Shown: positions 1 through 9,513 of the stretch, in pieces
Numbering within the stretch: the stretch's first letter is position 1
Layout of the letters: each line of letters starts with the position of its first letter
Assembly (NCBI GenBank): GCA_021806045.1
Contig: JAJZDI010000001.1
Span: 256,518-320,517 of the forward strand
Reading direction: 5' to 3'
DNA length: 64,000 nt
Source: Actinomycetes bacterium
Lineage (GTDB): Bacteria; Actinomycetota; Acidimicrobiia; Acidimicrobiales; RAAP-2
The notes under the pieces: generated by a model
Told to the model about the DNA's origin: nothing
What the model saw: the letters and a program-made list of their open reading frames with translations, nothing else
Database searches by the model: none
Made by a program: the position numbers and the translations under genes

Positions 1-1
1 G

Positions 2-676
2 CGCAAGCGCAAGATCATCGGCGAGCTCTTCATCCGCATCTTCGAAGAGGTGGCCCGTGACCTGGTCAGCTCGGGGGACCATCCCGGCGAGGCCGGGTTC
101 CTCGTCCAGGGGACCCTCTACCCCGACGTGATCGAGTCGGGCTCGGCCCAGGCCGCCACCATCAAGTCCCACCACAACGTGGGCGGCCTCCCCGACGATC
201 TTGCCTTCGACCTGGTCGAGCCCCTCCGGCTCCTGTTCAAGGACGAGGTGCGGGCCGTCGGCGAGGAGCTCGGGCTGCCCCACGAGATCGTCTGGCGCCA
301 GCCGTTCCCCGGTCCGGGGCTGGCCGTGCGCATCGTCGGCGAGGTCACCCCCGAGCGTGCCGCCATCCTGCGGGCCGCCGACGCCGTCGTGGTCGAGGAG
401 GTTCGCCGGGCCGGCCTGTACCGGGAGCTGTGGCAGAGCTTCGCCGTCCTGCCCGCGGTGCGCACGGTGGGGGTGATGGGGGACGGCCGGACGTACGCGT
501 ACCCGGTGGTCATCCGCGCCGTCACCAGCGACGACGCCATGACCGCCGACTGGGCCCGCCTCCCCTACGACCTGGTCGAGCGCATCTCGTCGCGCGTCAT
601 CAACGAGGTGGAGGGTGTCAACCGGGTGGTCCTCGACGTCACGTCGAAGCCGCCCGGCACCATCGAGTGGGAGTGA
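2..676 (+). CDS. guaA: GMP synthase (glutamine-hydrolysing), C-terminal part
   Basis: The reading frame is open from base 2, so the 5' part lies outside the window. The visible ~224 residues cover the end of the ATP-pyrophosphatase domain and the whole C-terminal dimerisation domain. Family signatures are [12 protein letters not shown] near the edge, the [11 protein letters not shown] loop, the [11 protein letters not shown] motif, and the terminal KPPGTIEWE, which is the conserved GuaA end that reaches the XMP site. GuaA amidates XMP to GMP in the last step of guanine nucleotide synthesis. The stop overlaps the next start as GTGA (673-676), so translational coupling to the helicase is likely. 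No internal damage is seen. Confidence 0.97.
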   Translation, partial: RKRKIIGELFIRIFEEVARDLVSSGDHPGEAGFLVQGTLYPDVIESGSAQAATIKSHHNVGGLPDDLAFDLVEPLRLLFKDEVRAVGEELGLPHEIVWRQPFPGPGLAVRIVGEVTPERAAILRAADAVVVEEVRRAGLYRELWQSFAVLPAVRTVGVMGDGRTYAYPVVIRAVTSDDAMTADWARLPYDLVERISSRVINEVEGVNRVVLDVTSKPPGTIEWE

Positions 677-3084
677 GCGCCCCGGCGGTGCCCGACGACC
701 TGGTGGCCGGCCTCACCGACGCCCAGCGGCGGGCCGTGGAGCACCGGGGCGGCCCGCTCCTGATCGTGGCCGGCGCCGGCTCGGGCAAGACCCGGGTCCT
801 CACCCGGCGGATCGCCCACCTCATCGCCACCGGGGACGCCGCCCCCTGGCAGGTCCTCGCCATCACCTTCACCAACAAGGCGGCCGACGAGATGCGGCGC
901 CGGGTGGCCGAGCTGGTGGGGCCGGCCGGTGCCCGCATGTGGGTCTCCACCTTCCACTCGGCGTGCGTGCGCATCCTCCGGGCCCAGGGCGACCGGCTCG
1001 GCTACAAGGGTTCGTTCACCATCTACGACGACGCCGACGCCCGCCGCCTGGTCGAGACGGTGTGCAAGGAGCTCGACGTCGACACCAAGCGCATCACGCC
1101 CCGCGCCGTGCTCGGCCAGATCAGCCAGGCGAAGTCGCGCGGTCTCGGTCCCGAGGAGTACCGGGACGAGGCGGCCACCATCTTCGACCGGCGCATCGCC
1201 GACGTGTGGGACGTCTACCAGCGCCGCATGGTGGCGGCCAACGCCATGGACTTCGACGACCTCCTGGTGAACGTGGTCCGCCTCTTCGAGGGCCATCCGG
1301 ACGTGCTGGCCCACTACCGGGAGCGCTTCACCCACGTGCTCATCGACGAGTACCAGGACACGAACGCCGTCCAGAACGCACTGGCCGTGCTGCTGGCCGG
1401 CGAGCACCGCAACATCGCCGTCGTGGGCGACAGCGACCAGTCCGTCTACCGCTTCCGGGGTGCCGACATCACCAACATCCTCGATTTCGAGGAGGCGTTC
1501 CCCGACGCCACCACCATCACCCTTGACCAGAACTTCCGCTCCACCCAGACCATCCTCGACGCCGCCAACGCGGTGATCGCCAACAACCTGTCGCGCAAGC
1601 CCAAGGCGCTGTGGACCGACCGTGGGGCGGGCGACCGCATCGTCCGCTACCGGGCTGAGGACGAGGTGGACGAGGCGACGTGGGTGGCCGGGGAGGTCCG
1701 CCGCCTGGTACGCGAGCACGGGCTGGCGCACGGGGACGTCGCCGTCTTCTACCGGACCAACGCCCAGAGCCGGGCCCTCGAGGAGGCCCTCGTCCGGGCC
1801 GAGGTCCCCTACCGGGTGGTGGGGGGGACCAAGTTCTACGAGCGTCGAGAGGTGCGGGACCTGCTCGCCTACCTGCGGGTGCTGGTGAACCCGGACGACG
1901 AGGTGAGCTGGCGCCGGATCGTCAATGTGCCCAAGCGGGGGGTGGGGGAGACGTCCGTCGCCCGGCTAGCCGCCTGGGCCGCGGCCAACGGTGAGCCGTT
2001 CGGCGCCTCGGTGGCCCGGGCCACCGAGGCAGGCGTGACGGGCAAGGCGGCCGCCGCCCTCGGCGAGCTGGCATCGCTCCTCGACGACATCCGCGCCCGG
2101 ATGGCGCCCGGGCCCGAGGTGGGTGACGGGCTGGATGTGGGTGGGCCCGAGGTGGGTGACGGCCTGGAGGCGGGTGGGCTGGAGACGGGCGGACCGGGGC
2201 CGCGTGGGTCCGTGGACGGGTCAGCTGGCGGGCGCTCGATGGCAACCACCCCCGGACCCCACGAACCGGCCGGTCCCGGCGAGCTGCTCGGCCCCGGCGA
2301 TGTCGTCGTCGAGCTGGCCGAGCGCACCGGCTACCGCAGCGCGCTGCTGGCCGACGGCAGCATCGAGGCCCTCGGGCGGGTGGAGAACGTCGACGAGCTG
2401 GCCGGGGTGGCCGCCGCCTACCGCTCGGTGGCCGAGTTCCTCGAGGCGGCCTCCCTGGTGGCCGACGCCGACGACCTGGGCGGCGACGGGACGGCGGTGT
2501 CGCTCATGACCCTCCACATCGCCAAGGGCCTGGAGTTCCCGGCCGTGTTCATCGTGGGCATGGAGGACGGGATCTTCCCCCACTTCCGTGCCCTGGGCGA
2601 CCCGGTCGAGCTGGAGGAGGAGCGGCGCCTCTGCTACGTCGGCATCACCCGGGCCGAGCGGTACCTCGCACTCACACACGCCTGGAACCGCACCCTGTGG
2701 GGGTCGACGAGCGCCAACATGGCCAGCCGGTTCCTGGCCGAGCTACCCGACGAGCTGGTCGTGGACGTGGCCTCCGCCTGGGGGTCGTCAGGGGGCCGCT
2801 TCGTCCGGGCGAACCGGGACGCCGGCGGGGTGGCGATGGTCGGCACCCCCGGCCGCACCGCCTTCGGCACCGGCACCCCGTCGAGCCGCCGCCGGGAGCC
2901 GACCCCGACCGGTGCGCAGTCCCTCGGTCTCGCCGCCGGCGACCGGGTCGTCCACGGGACGTGGGGCGAAGGGACGGTGGTCGAGACCCGAGGCGAGGGT
3001 GACGACGCCGAGGCGGCGGTGGCCTTCCCCGGGCTCGGCACCAAGCAGCTCCTGTTGCGCATGGCCCCCCTCAAGCGGGCCTGA
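673..3084 (+). CDS. pcrA: UvrD/PcrA-family ATP-dependent DNA helicase
   Basis: Superfamily 1 3'-5' helicase for repair and replication-fork or transcription conflicts. Visible motifs are Q-motif [11 protein letters not shown], Walker [12 protein letters not shown], motif Ia [10 protein letters not shown], Walker [11 protein letters not shown], motif [16 protein letters not shown], motif IV DQNFRST, motif [12 protein letters not shown] and motif [12 protein letters not shown]. The C-terminal [12 protein letters not shown] segment matches the PcrA/UvrD Tudor-like RNA-polymerase-binding domain. The frame is open much further upstream, but GTG at 673 is chosen because homology starts there and it overlaps the guaA stop. 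It gives 803 residues. A Gly/Pro-rich insert of about 60 residues (around residues 480-540) contains two 33-bp direct repeats and is not typical of the family. Confidence 0.96.
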   Translation: MSAPAVPDDLVAGLTDAQRRAVEHRGGPLLIVAGAGSGKTRVLTRRIAHLIATGDAAPWQVLAITFTNKAADEMRRRVAELVGPAGARMWVSTFHSACVRILRAQGDRLGYKGSFTIYDDADARRLVETVCKELDVDTKRITPRAVLGQISQAKSRGLGPEEYRDEAATIFDRRIADVWDVYQRRMVAANAMDFDDLLVNVVRLFEGHPDVLAHYRERFTHVLIDEYQDTNAVQNALAVLLAGEHRNIAVVGDSDQSVYRFRGADITNILDFEEAFPDATTITLDQNFRSTQTILDAANAVIANNLSRKPKALWTDRGAGDRIVRYRAEDEVDEATWVAGEVRRLVREHGLAHGDVAVFYRTNAQSRALEEALVRAEVPYRVVGGTKFYERREVRDLLAYLRVLVNPDDEVSWRRIVNVPKRGVGETSVARLAAWAAANGEPFGASVARATEAGVTGKAAAALGELASLLDDIRARMAPGPEVGDGLDVGGPEVGDGLEAGGLETGGPGPRGSVDGSAGGRSMATTPGPHEPAGPGELLGPGDVVVELAERTGYRSALLADGSIEALGRVENVDELAGVAAAYRSVAEFLEAASLVADADDLGGDGTAVSLMTLHIAKGLEFPAVFIVGMEDGIFPHFRALGDPVELEEERRLCYVGITRAERYLALTHAWNRTLWGSTSANMASRFLAELPDELVVDVASAWGSSGGRFVRANRDAGGVAMVGTPGRTAFGTGTPSSRRREPTPTGAQSLGLAAGDRVVHGTWGEGTVVETRGEGDDAEAAVAFPGLGTKQLLLRMAPLKRA
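2110..2175 (+). repeat. Two 33-bp direct repeats inside the helicase gene
   Basis: Two adjacent 33-bp units (2110-2142 and 2143-2175) differ at a few bases and encode [11 protein letters not shown] and [12 protein letters not shown] degenerate third copy (GLETGG) follows. They lie in a surface-type linker before helicase motif V and keep the frame. Confidence 0.85.
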
Positions 3085-3109
3085 AGCGGGACTGAGCCGT
3101 TCCGGGTGG

Positions 3110-5524
3110 TCAGGATCGAAGGAAGGCGGTAATGCCGTCGGCCAGCCCCTGGGCGGCCGCCTGCCGCCACGACGCGCTCTCCACGTTGGCGGCGTCGGCG
3201 GCGTTCTGCATGTTGGCGCACTCGATGAGCACCTTCGGCACCGTCGACAGGTTGAGCCCCCCCAGATCGCCTCGGGCGTCGATCCCGTTCTGGCCCACGT
3301 AGTCGGCCGGCGGTTCGCCCGTCGACGCCTGGAAGGCGTTGCGCACGTCGACGGCCAGCGCCGCCGACGGCCCGACGATGGCGGTGTTGTTGCTGATCGA
3401 GCTCACGACGGGCAGCGGCTCGATGACGTCGAAACCGCTGCCCCACGCCGGCCCCCCGTCGCCGTGGATGGAGATGGCCGCGTCGGCATGTGCGTTGTTG
3501 CCGATGGCGGCCCGGACGTTCACGCACGGTCCAACACCGGTGTCGGTGGTCCGGGTCAGCACCACGGTCGCTCCCTCGGAGCGGAGGATGGCCGCCAGCC
3601 GCATGGCCACATCGAAGTTGAAGGCGTGCTCGGTGTAGCCGCTCGGCGTCTCCGTGCCCGCCGTGTCGCACGGCTCGGTGAAGCCGCCGCCGTCGATCGG
3701 CTGGTCGATGATCGCCGGGGCAGCCCCGTTGCCGCCGTCGTGACCCGGATCGATGGCGACCACCTTGCCGGCCAGGGGCGGGAGCTGGGCGTGGAGCGAG
3801 CCGAGCCAGGTGGCGTCCCCGGTTGCCGACACCCCGCCGAGGGTGCCCACCAGCCACAGCCCGCCACCGTCGGACGTCGACGTGGCGGCCACGGCACTTC
3901 CGGTCAGCCCGCCACCCGCGGGCGGCAGCGCCGGCGCATCGAACCCGGTGACCGTCCCCGACGCGGCCACCAGCCAGTAGCCACCGGTCACCTGGTCGGC
4001 CACGATGGCCACGATGGGACCCGAACCGGCGGCGGCGCCCAGCGAGCCGTGGAAGGCGGCATCGCCGAAGGAGAACACCCCGCCGTCCGAGGCCACCAGC
4101 CAGTAGCCCCGGCCGTCGACGGTCGAGGCCATGCCCACTACCGGCGCGTTCAGGTGGTCGGCCCCCAGTGAGCCGTGGAAGGCGGCCCCGCCGAAGGAGA
4201 ACACCCCGCCGTCCGCTGCCACCAGCCAGTAGCCGCCCCCGTCGGGGGTGGCCGCCATGCCCACCACCGGCGCGTTCAGGTGGTCGGCCCCCAGCGAGCC
4301 GTGGAAGGCGGCCCCGCCGAAGGAGAACACCCCGCCATCCGTTGCCACCAGCCAGTAGCCCTGGCCGGGTGCTGACGCCGCCCCTACCACCGGCGCCACG
4401 CTCACTCCCGCCGTGCCGCCGAGCGCGGGCGCGCCGAAGGGGTAGACCTGGCCGCTGGCATCCACCACCTGGTACCCCCCGGTGGCGCGGTCGGGGACGA
4501 CGGCCACCGCCGGCCTGGTGGAGGTGGGCGCCGGCACCGGCGACGCGGCCGGCACGGGCTGGAGGGAGATCGACCCGTGATACGTGGCGTCCCCGAAGTC
4601 GAACACGCCGCCGTCCGAGGCCACCAGCCGGTAGCCCAGGCCGTCGGCGGTCGAGGCCATGCCCACCACCGGCTTGTTCAGCACCAGGCTGCCGGTGGAG
4701 CCGAAGAAGTGGGCATCCCCGAAGGCGAACACCCCGCCGTCCGAGGCCACCAGCCAGTAGCCCTTGCCGTCCACCGTGGCGGCCATGCCCACCACCGGCT
4801 TGTTCAACACCAGGCCGCCCGTGGAGCCGAAGAAGTGGGCATCCCCGAAGGCGAACACCCCGCCGTCCGAGGCCACCAGCCAGTAGCCCTTGCCGTCGGG
4901 GGTGGTGGCCATGCCGACGATGGGCCGGTTGAGGCGGGTGCCCGCCATCGATCCGAAGGAGGAGGCGTCGCCGAAGGGGAACACGGCACCGGATGCGCCG
5001 GCCAGCCAGTAGCCGCCCCCGTCGGGGGTGGCCGCCATGCCGACGACGGGAGCGCCGATCGCCTGCCCGCTCATCGATCCATGGGAGGTCGCGCTGCCGT
5101 AGGGGAGGACGGCGCCGTCAGCGGTGGCCAGCCAGTAGCCGCCCCCGCCGGGGGCGGCCGCCGAAGCCACGACCGGTTGGACGAGGGTGTCGCCGCCGGC
5201 GGAGCCGTGGAAGGCGGCGTCGAAGGAGAACACGCCGCCTGACGTGGTGACCAGCCAGTAGCCGCCGGTGGAGGCGTCGGTGACGATGGCGCTGGCCGGC
5301 TGGTAGGTGGGGGGAGGGGTGCGGGGAGCGAGCGACCGGGGAGACCGGTTCGATGTGGCCCCGACCGGCACCGCGTTCGGCACCAGGGCGACAAGGGCGA
5401 CGAGGGCGACCATCGCCGCCACCAGGGCGGCGAGCGTGCTGAGGGGCGGTGCGCACGGTCGCCTCCCGGGGCGGCGGTGGCGAGCGGACACGGAGCCGGT
5501 GCCTCGTCCGTGGCCCGCGGTCAT
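3110..5524 (-). CDS. Secreted N-acetylmuramoyl-L-alanine amidase with 12 GYWLV repeats (Ami1/Rv3717-like catalytic domain)
   Basis: Peptidoglycan amidase that should cut the MurNAc-L-Ala bond outside the membrane. The 804-residue protein has a signal peptide (hydrophobic stretch about 29-55), twelve repeats of about 42 residues (88-586; core GYWLVASDGGVFxFGDA), and an Amidase_3 domain (587-804). The zinc site is readable as His595 (DPGHDGG), Glu632 (YTEH) and His687 (SIHGDGG), with catalytic Glu768 (LIECAN). The catalytic domain closely resembles mycobacterial Ami1, including the cysteine pair EPCDTAG/GPCV. The ATG at 5524 overlaps the dprE2 stop as ATGA, so it is the last gene of the ubiA-dprE1-dprE2 operon. 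The frame stays open upstream to 6466, but that is a shadow of dprE2. Confidence 0.93.
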   Translation of the reverse strand: MTAGHGRGTGSVSARHRRPGRRPCAPPLSTLAALVAAMVALVALVALVPNAVPVGATSNRSPRSLAPRTPPPTYQPASAIVTDASTGGYWLVTTSGGVFSFDAAFHGSAGGDTLVQPVVASAAAPGGGGYWLATADGAVLPYGSATSHGSMSGQAIGAPVVGMAATPDGGGYWLAGASGAVFPFGDASSFGSMAGTRLNRPIVGMATTPDGKGYWLVASDGGVFAFGDAHFFGSTGGLVLNKPVVGMAATVDGKGYWLVASDGGVFAFGDAHFFGSTGSLVLNKPVVGMASTADGLGYRLVASDGGVFDFGDATYHGSISLQPVPAASPVPAPTSTRPAVAVVPDRATGGYQVVDASGQVYPFGAPALGGTAGVSVAPVVGAASAPGQGYWLVATDGGVFSFGGAAFHGSLGADHLNAPVVGMAATPDGGGYWLVAADGGVFSFGGAAFHGSLGADHLNAPVVGMASTVDGRGYWLVASDGGVFSFGDAAFHGSLGAAAGSGPIVAIVADQVTGGYWLVAASGTVTGFDAPALPPAGGGLTGSAVAATSTSDGGGLWLVGTLGGVSATGDATWLGSLHAQLPPLAGKVVAIDPGHDGGNGAAPAIIDQPIDGGGFTEPCDTAGTETPSGYTEHAFNFDVAMRLAAILRSEGATVVLTRTTDTGVGPCVNVRAAIGNNAHADAAISIHGDGGPAWGSGFDVIEPLPVVSSISNNTAIVGPSAALAVDVRNAFQASTGEPPADYVGQNGIDARGDLGGLNLSTVPKVLIECANMQNAADAANVESASWRQAAAQGLADGITAFLRS
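3767..5263 (-). repeat. Twelve ~126-bp coding repeats (GYWLV family)
   Basis: Each 42-residue unit has the pattern GYWLVxxDGGVFxFGDAxFxGSxG...PVVGMAxTxDG. Some neighbours are nearly identical in DNA, for example the copies starting near 4671 and 4797, and near 4146 and 4272, both exactly 126 bp apart. This points to recent unit duplication. Outer units are more diverged. Repeats of this type are common in secreted actinobacterial proteins and may form a beta-propeller or wall-binding rod, but their function is not known to me. Confidence 0.9.
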
Positions 5525-6279
5525 CCCGGCAACCGCCTCCACACGGCTCGGGGCAGGTGGCGCATCACCAGGAAGACCCAGCGCAGCACGGACGGGACGT
5601 ACACGACCGCTGCCCCGGTGGTGATGGCCCGGGCCACCGCCTCGCCCACCTGCTCGGGGGTGGTGGCGAAGGGCGCGGGCGTCATTCCCTCGGTCATGCG
5701 CCCGACCACGAACCCGGGCCGGACGATGGTCACGCCGACGCCCGACCCGACCAGTGCGTCGCCCAGCCCCTGGGCGAAGGCGTCGAGGCCGGCCTTGGAC
5801 GACCCGTAGATGAAGTTGGCCCGGCGGGCACGCAGGCCGGCGACGGAGGAGAGCACGACCAGGCGTCCGTGCCCCTGATGGCGCATCCGGTCGGCCACGG
5901 CCACGAGGGCGGAGGCGAGACCGGTGTAGTTGGCCGCCATGACGGCGGCCGCCGATGCCGGGTCGTGCTCGTCGACCTGCTGGTCCCCGAGCACCCCCGC
6001 CGCTGCCAGCACCACGTCGAAGTCGCCGAAGTGCTCGAAGACGTCCCGGGCGAAGTCGGCGTGACCGGACACGTCGGTGGCGTCGAAGCGGACGGTGGTC
6101 GCCTCGGCTCCGAGAGCCCGGGCCGCCTCCAGCGCGGCATCGAGGCGGGGCCCCTCCCGGCCGGCCAGGACGACCGTCCGGCACCGCTCGGGCACCAGGC
6201 GGGCGACGACGGCACCGGCGAGCTCGGACGCACCTCCGAGGACGAGGATCGACTGGGGTCGTCCCACGGCGTTGATCAT
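5521..6279 (-). CDS. dprE2: Decaprenylphospho-beta-D-erythro-pentofuranosid-2-ulose 2-reductase
   Basis: Short-chain dehydrogenase of 252 residues, close to the 254 of mycobacterial DprE2. It reduces the 2-keto sugar lipid made by DprE1 to decaprenyl-phosphoryl-arabinose, the arabinose donor for the cell wall. Visible are the cofactor loop [12 protein letters not shown] near the N-terminus, a catalytic Ser in [11 protein letters not shown] and the YGSSK motif with catalytic Tyr and Lys. The ATG at 6279 overlaps the dprE1 stop (ATGA) and the gene's own stop overlaps the amidase start. Adjacency to dprE1 makes the specific assignment much safer than SDR homology alone. Confidence 0.92.
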   Translation of the reverse strand: MINAVGRPQSILVLGGASELAGAVVARLVPERCRTVVLAGREGPRLDAALEAARALGAEATTVRFDATDVSGHADFARDVFEHFGDFDVVLAAAGVLGDQQVDEHDPASAAAVMAANYTGLASALVAVADRMRHQGHGRLVVLSSVAGLRARRANFIYGSSKAGLDAFAQGLGDALVGSGVGVTIVRPGFVVGRMTEGMTPAPFATTPEQVGEAVARAITTGAAVVYVPSVLRWVFLVMRHLPRAVWRRLPG

Positions 6280-7856
6280 CGTTCGCTCGACTCCTCCGTG
6301 CGGGGTTCTGGTTCCGGCCGGCCGGGCGGGTGTGGCCCGTCGCCGACGGTGGTGCTGGTGCTGGTGGTGGTCGTGGTGCTGGTCGTGGTGCTGGAATCGG
6401 CTGTGGCCCGCCGGCTGCGCTGGCGCGACCGGGTGCGGGCCGGGGCCGGGGTTGCCGGCTGCGCATCGCCGCTCAGCCCGAGCCGCCGGCCGAGGTCGGA
6501 GCGGAGCACGCCCTCGGGGTCGACACGGGTCCGCACGGCCAGGAAGTCGTCGAGGCGCGGGTACATGGCGCGGAACGTCTCGGGCGACAGCCGGGAGTCC
6601 TTGGCCAGGTAGAGGCGACCGCCCGCAGCCAGCACCTCGCTGTCGAGGTCCTCGAGCAGCCCGGGCAGGGCGACGCTGCCGACGGGGATGTCGAGGGCCA
6701 GCGTCCACCCCGGGGCGGGGAACGACAGGGGACCGGGGTCGCCCGGCCCGAACCGCTTCAGGACGGCGAGGAACGAGGCCAGGCGCTCGCGCGTGAGGCG
6801 CTCGATGACCCTGCGGACCGCGTCGCCGTGGTCGTCGCCCACCACGAACTGGTACTGGAGGAAGCCCCGCGGGCCATAGAGGCGGTTCCAGGCGCCCACC
6901 CCGTCGAGCGGGTGGAAGAAGCCTGCCATGTGCTGGGGCTTGCCCACCTGGTGGCGGGGGGCCTTGCGGAACCACAGCTCGTTGAAGGCGCCGACCGTGG
7001 CCGGGTTGAGCAGGCCGCCAGGCGGGGTCAGGGGCACGTTCGCCAGCGTCCGGGGAGCGAACGCCCGGGCCCGCTCGGGCCGGGCCCGAAGCCTGGCCGG
7101 CAGGTCCTCCATCCGGGCATGGTCGCCACGGGTGAGGACGGAGCGGCCGAGGCGCGATCCCGTCGACTGGCAGTCGATCCAGGCCACCGAGTAGTGGTAG
7201 CCGTCGTCGCCGGTCAGCATCCGGTCCATGGCGTCCTCGAGGTCGGTGGCCCGCTCGGTGTCGACGAGGATGTAGCTGGTCTCGACCGGGATCATCTGCA
7301 GGGTGGCCTCGGTCACCACCCCGGTCAGGCCCATGCCGCCGGCGGTCGCCCAGAACAGGTCGGGATCGCTCTGCGGGGTGACCTCGACGACGCCGGTCGG
7401 GGTGACCAGGCGCATCCGGGTCACGTGCGAGCAGAAGCTGCCGTCGCGGTGGTGGTTCTTGCCGTGGATGTCGGCGGCGATGGCGCCACCCACCGAGACG
7501 AGCCGGGTGCCCGGGGTCACGGGCACGAACCAGCCCAGGGGAACGAGCTCCTCCATGAGGGACTGCAGGGTGGTGCCTGCCCCCACCGTGACCAGGCCCG
7601 TCTCGAGGTCGGCGTGGAGGACGCCGGCGAGCCAGGTGGCGTCGATCACCACCCCGCCGGCGTTCTGGGCGGCGTCGCCGTAGCTGCGCCCCATACCCCG
7701 GGCGATGAGCCCCCGGTCCGACGCCTTCCGGTGGGCGGGGTCGAGCAGGCGGTCGACCACGCCGGCGTCGACGGCACGGACCACGTCGGCCGCGCTTGGC
7801 GCCGTCCGGCCCCATCCGGTCAGGACCTGCCGCAGGGGGAGAGGGAGCGCCGTCAT
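6276..7856 (-). CDS. dprE1: Decaprenylphosphoryl-beta-D-ribose 2'-oxidase with C-terminal Ser/Thr tail
   Basis: FAD-dependent oxidase that makes the 2-keto intermediate in decaprenyl-phosphoarabinose synthesis. The FAD-binding region carries [13 protein letters not shown] and [14 protein letters not shown]. The substrate half carries [15 protein letters not shown] and [11 protein letters not shown], with the conserved active-site Lys at 419. Residue 387, the position of the Cys that benzothiazinones modify in M. tuberculosis (GWNICVDF), is Ala here. The 526-residue protein is about 65 residues longer than the mycobacterial enzyme because of a low-complexity Ser/Thr/Pro tail from about residue 466. 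The ATG at 7856 overlaps the ubiA stop as ATGA. Confidence 0.94.
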   Translation of the reverse strand: MTALPLPLRQVLTGWGRTAPSAADVVRAVDAGVVDRLLDPAHRKASDRGLIARGMGRSYGDAAQNAGGVVIDATWLAGVLHADLETGLVTVGAGTTLQSLMEELVPLGWFVPVTPGTRLVSVGGAIAADIHGKNHHRDGSFCSHVTRMRLVTPTGVVEVTPQSDPDLFWATAGGMGLTGVVTEATLQMIPVETSYILVDTERATDLEDAMDRMLTGDDGYHYSVAWIDCQSTGSRLGRSVLTRGDHARMEDLPARLRARPERARAFAPRTLANVPLTPPGGLLNPATVGAFNELWFRKAPRHQVGKPQHMAGFFHPLDGVGAWNRLYGPRGFLQYQFVVGDDHGDAVRRVIERLTRERLASFLAVLKRFGPGDPGPLSFPAPGWTLALDIPVGSVALPGLLEDLDSEVLAAGGRLYLAKDSRLSPETFRAMYPRLDDFLAVRTRVDPEGVLRSDLGRRLGLSGDAQPATPAPARTRSRQRSRRATADSSTTTSTTTTTSTSTTVGDGPHPPGRPEPEPRTEESSER

Positions 7857-8833
7857 CCGTAGATCCCCGCCGCGAACATGGCCACCCAGACCAGCCCGTA
7901 GAGCTGGAGCCGGTGATCGTGGATGGCCAGGTCTTCAGGGGTGTGGCCGTGGCCGGCGTCAAGGTCGCGGACCACGTGGAGGAGGCCCAGCACGAAGGGC
8001 ACGATGGTCAGCTGGAACCAGATGGGATCGTGGCCGGGGTGGGCGTGGGCGGCCCGGTCGAACGCCCACAGGCAGTAGGCGGTCACCGTCACCGCCGCCG
8101 ACAGGGTGCGGACCGTCTGGAGGAACGACGGCGTGTAGGCGCCCAGCGTGGCGCGCACCTCGTGGTGGGCGGTCTCGGCGTCGGTCAGCAGCCGCTGCTC
8201 GCCCGATCGCTTGCCCGTCACGATGAGCAGCGATCCGAAGGCTGCGACGATGACGAACCAGTCGGTCAGGGGCACCCGGGTGGCCACACCACCGGCGATG
8301 GCCCGCAGTACGAACCCGGAGCTCACCGCGGCGAGGTCGAGGATCGGCTCGCGCTTGAGGCCGAGGGAGTAGCAGATGTTGACGGCGGCGTACACGGACA
8401 TGACCACGGTCAGGTCGCGTCCGGCCACCACCGCGGCGAGGACCAGCGAGCCGGCGAGGAGCACCACGCCGATGGCGACGGCCAGCCCTACCGGGACGAC
8501 GCCGGAGGCCACCGGCCGGCTCGACTTGGTCGGATGTCGGCGGTCGGCCTCGACGTCGATGGCGTCGTTCAGGAAGTACGAGCCGGAAGCGGCCACGCAG
8601 AACACACCGAAGGCCTCGAGCGCGTGCACGAACACATCGCCGTGGAGTAGGACGCCGGCGGCTCCGGGAGCCACGAAGACCAGGAGGTTCTTGATCCACT
8701 GGTGGGGCCGGGCGATGCGCGCGATCCCCGACACCATGGATGGCCGGTGGGCTGGCGCACCGCCGCCGACCGGGCTCTTCGGCCCCTCGGCTCCCTCGGC
8801 TGGCTGTGACGCGGCGTGGGCCGGCGTGGTCAC
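7853..8833 (-). CDS. ubiA: Decaprenyl-phosphate phosphoribosyltransferase (UbiA family)
   Basis: Polytopic membrane prenyltransferase of 326 residues that transfers 5-phosphoribose to decaprenyl phosphate, the first step towards decaprenyl-phosphoarabinose. The first Asp-rich Mg site is [13 protein letters not shown], with several hydrophobic helices before and after. The second conserved region is [13 protein letters not shown]. The frame runs open to 9067, but GTG at 8833 is chosen because GGAGG stands 6 bases upstream and the residues before it look non-coding. First gene of the ubiA-dprE1-dprE2-amidase operon. Compare M. tuberculosis Rv3806c, which is about 300 residues. Confidence 0.92.
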   Translation of the reverse strand: MTTPAHAASQPAEGAEGPKSPVGGGAPAHRPSMVSGIARIARPHQWIKNLLVFVAPGAAGVLLHGDVFVHALEAFGVFCVAASGSYFLNDAIDVEADRRHPTKSSRPVASGVVPVGLAVAIGVVLLAGSLVLAAVVAGRDLTVVMSVYAAVNICYSLGLKREPILDLAAVSSGFVLRAIAGGVATRVPLTDWFVIVAAFGSLLIVTGKRSGEQRLLTDAETAHHEVRATLGAYTPSFLQTVRTLSAAVTVTAYCLWAFDRAAHAHPGHDPIWFQLTIVPFVLGLLHVVRDLDAGHGHTPEDLAIHDHRLQLYGLVWVAMFAAGIYG

Positions 8834-8879
8834 GGCGTCCTCCGCTCTTGGGTCGGGATCATTCCTCACGGGCCGTTCG

Positions 8880-8885
8880 ACCGTA
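8880..8885 (-). promoter_or_regulatory. Candidate -10 box of the ubiA-dpr operon (TACGGT on the minus strand)
   Basis: A TANNNT hexamer lies about 46 bases upstream of the GTG at 8833 and would give a leader of about 40 bases carrying the GGAGG site. No good -35 was identified. Confidence 0.4.
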
Positions 8886-8946
8886 GCACGGCACGTGACG
8901 CGAACGGCCCACCAGCCCGTGTGGCGCCGCCCACCGGGGCAGCGTT

Positions 8947-8952
8947 TAGTAT
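8947..8952 (+). promoter_or_regulatory. -10 box TAGTAT, leaderless promoter
   Basis: TAGTAT ends 8 bases before the GTG at 8961 and there is no ribosome binding site between them, so the transcript probably begins at the start codon. Confidence 0.6.
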
Positions 8953-8960
8953 CAGCCCCC

Positions 8961-9377
8961 GTGAAACGACCGTACCGAGTGGTCGTGGCCAAACCCGGCC
9001 TCGACGGGCACGACCGCGGGGCCAAGGTGATCGCCCGGGCCCTCCGTGACGCGGGGTTCGAGGTCATCTACACCGGGCTCCACCAGACGCCCGAGCAGGT
9101 GGTCCGAGCCGTCATCCAGGAGGATGCCGACGCGGTGGGGCTGTCCCTGCTGTCCGGAGCGCACCTCACCCTCGTGCCGAGGGTGATCGACGGGCTGCGC
9201 GAGGCGGGCCTCGACGACGTGCTCGTCATGGTGGGCGGGATCATCCCCGAGGCCGACATCCCCGTGCTGAAGGATGCGGGCGTGGCCGAGGTCTTCACCC
9301 CGGGGTCGTCCCTGCCGTCCATCGGCACCTGGCTGGCAGAGACCCTCGACGCCCGGGAGGACGCCGGAGAGGGCTGA
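8961..9377 (+). CDS. Cobalamin B12-binding domain protein (small subunit/C-terminal domain of methylmalonyl-CoA mutase type)
   Basis: 138-residue stand-alone B12-binding domain. The GLDGHDRG motif supplies the lower-ligand histidine (DxHxxG), followed by [11 protein letters not shown] and the [13 protein letters not shown] and [10 protein letters not shown] blocks typical of the mutase C-terminal domain. In species with split mutases this domain pairs with a separate large catalytic subunit, and none is present in this window. GTG 8961 is chosen because the family starts with [15 protein letters not shown] and a -10 box sits 8 bases upstream. The neighbouring sucCD genes fit a propionate-to-succinyl-CoA role, but that link is inference. 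Confidence 0.88.
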   Translation: MKRPYRVVVAKPGLDGHDRGAKVIARALRDAGFEVIYTGLHQTPEQVVRAVIQEDADAVGLSLLSGAHLTLVPRVIDGLREAGLDDVLVMVGGIIPEADIPVLKDAGVAEVFTPGSSLPSIGTWLAETLDAREDAGEG

Positions 9378-9513
9378 GGGAACCGCCGGACGTGCGCCCC
9401 GCCGGCCCGGTGCCGGTGGAACGCCCACACGGGCGGACGAGGGCGCAGGGGCGCGGTCGAGCACACGAGCGCAGCAGAGCGGACGAACAGAGAGCAGAGA
9501 GGAACAGGATCCC

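Noticed and set aside
5525-6466. Amidase frame open 314 codons further upstream
   Set aside because: This stretch is antisense-frame shadow of dprE2 and dprE1; the amidase signal peptide and the ATGA overlap fix the start at 5524.
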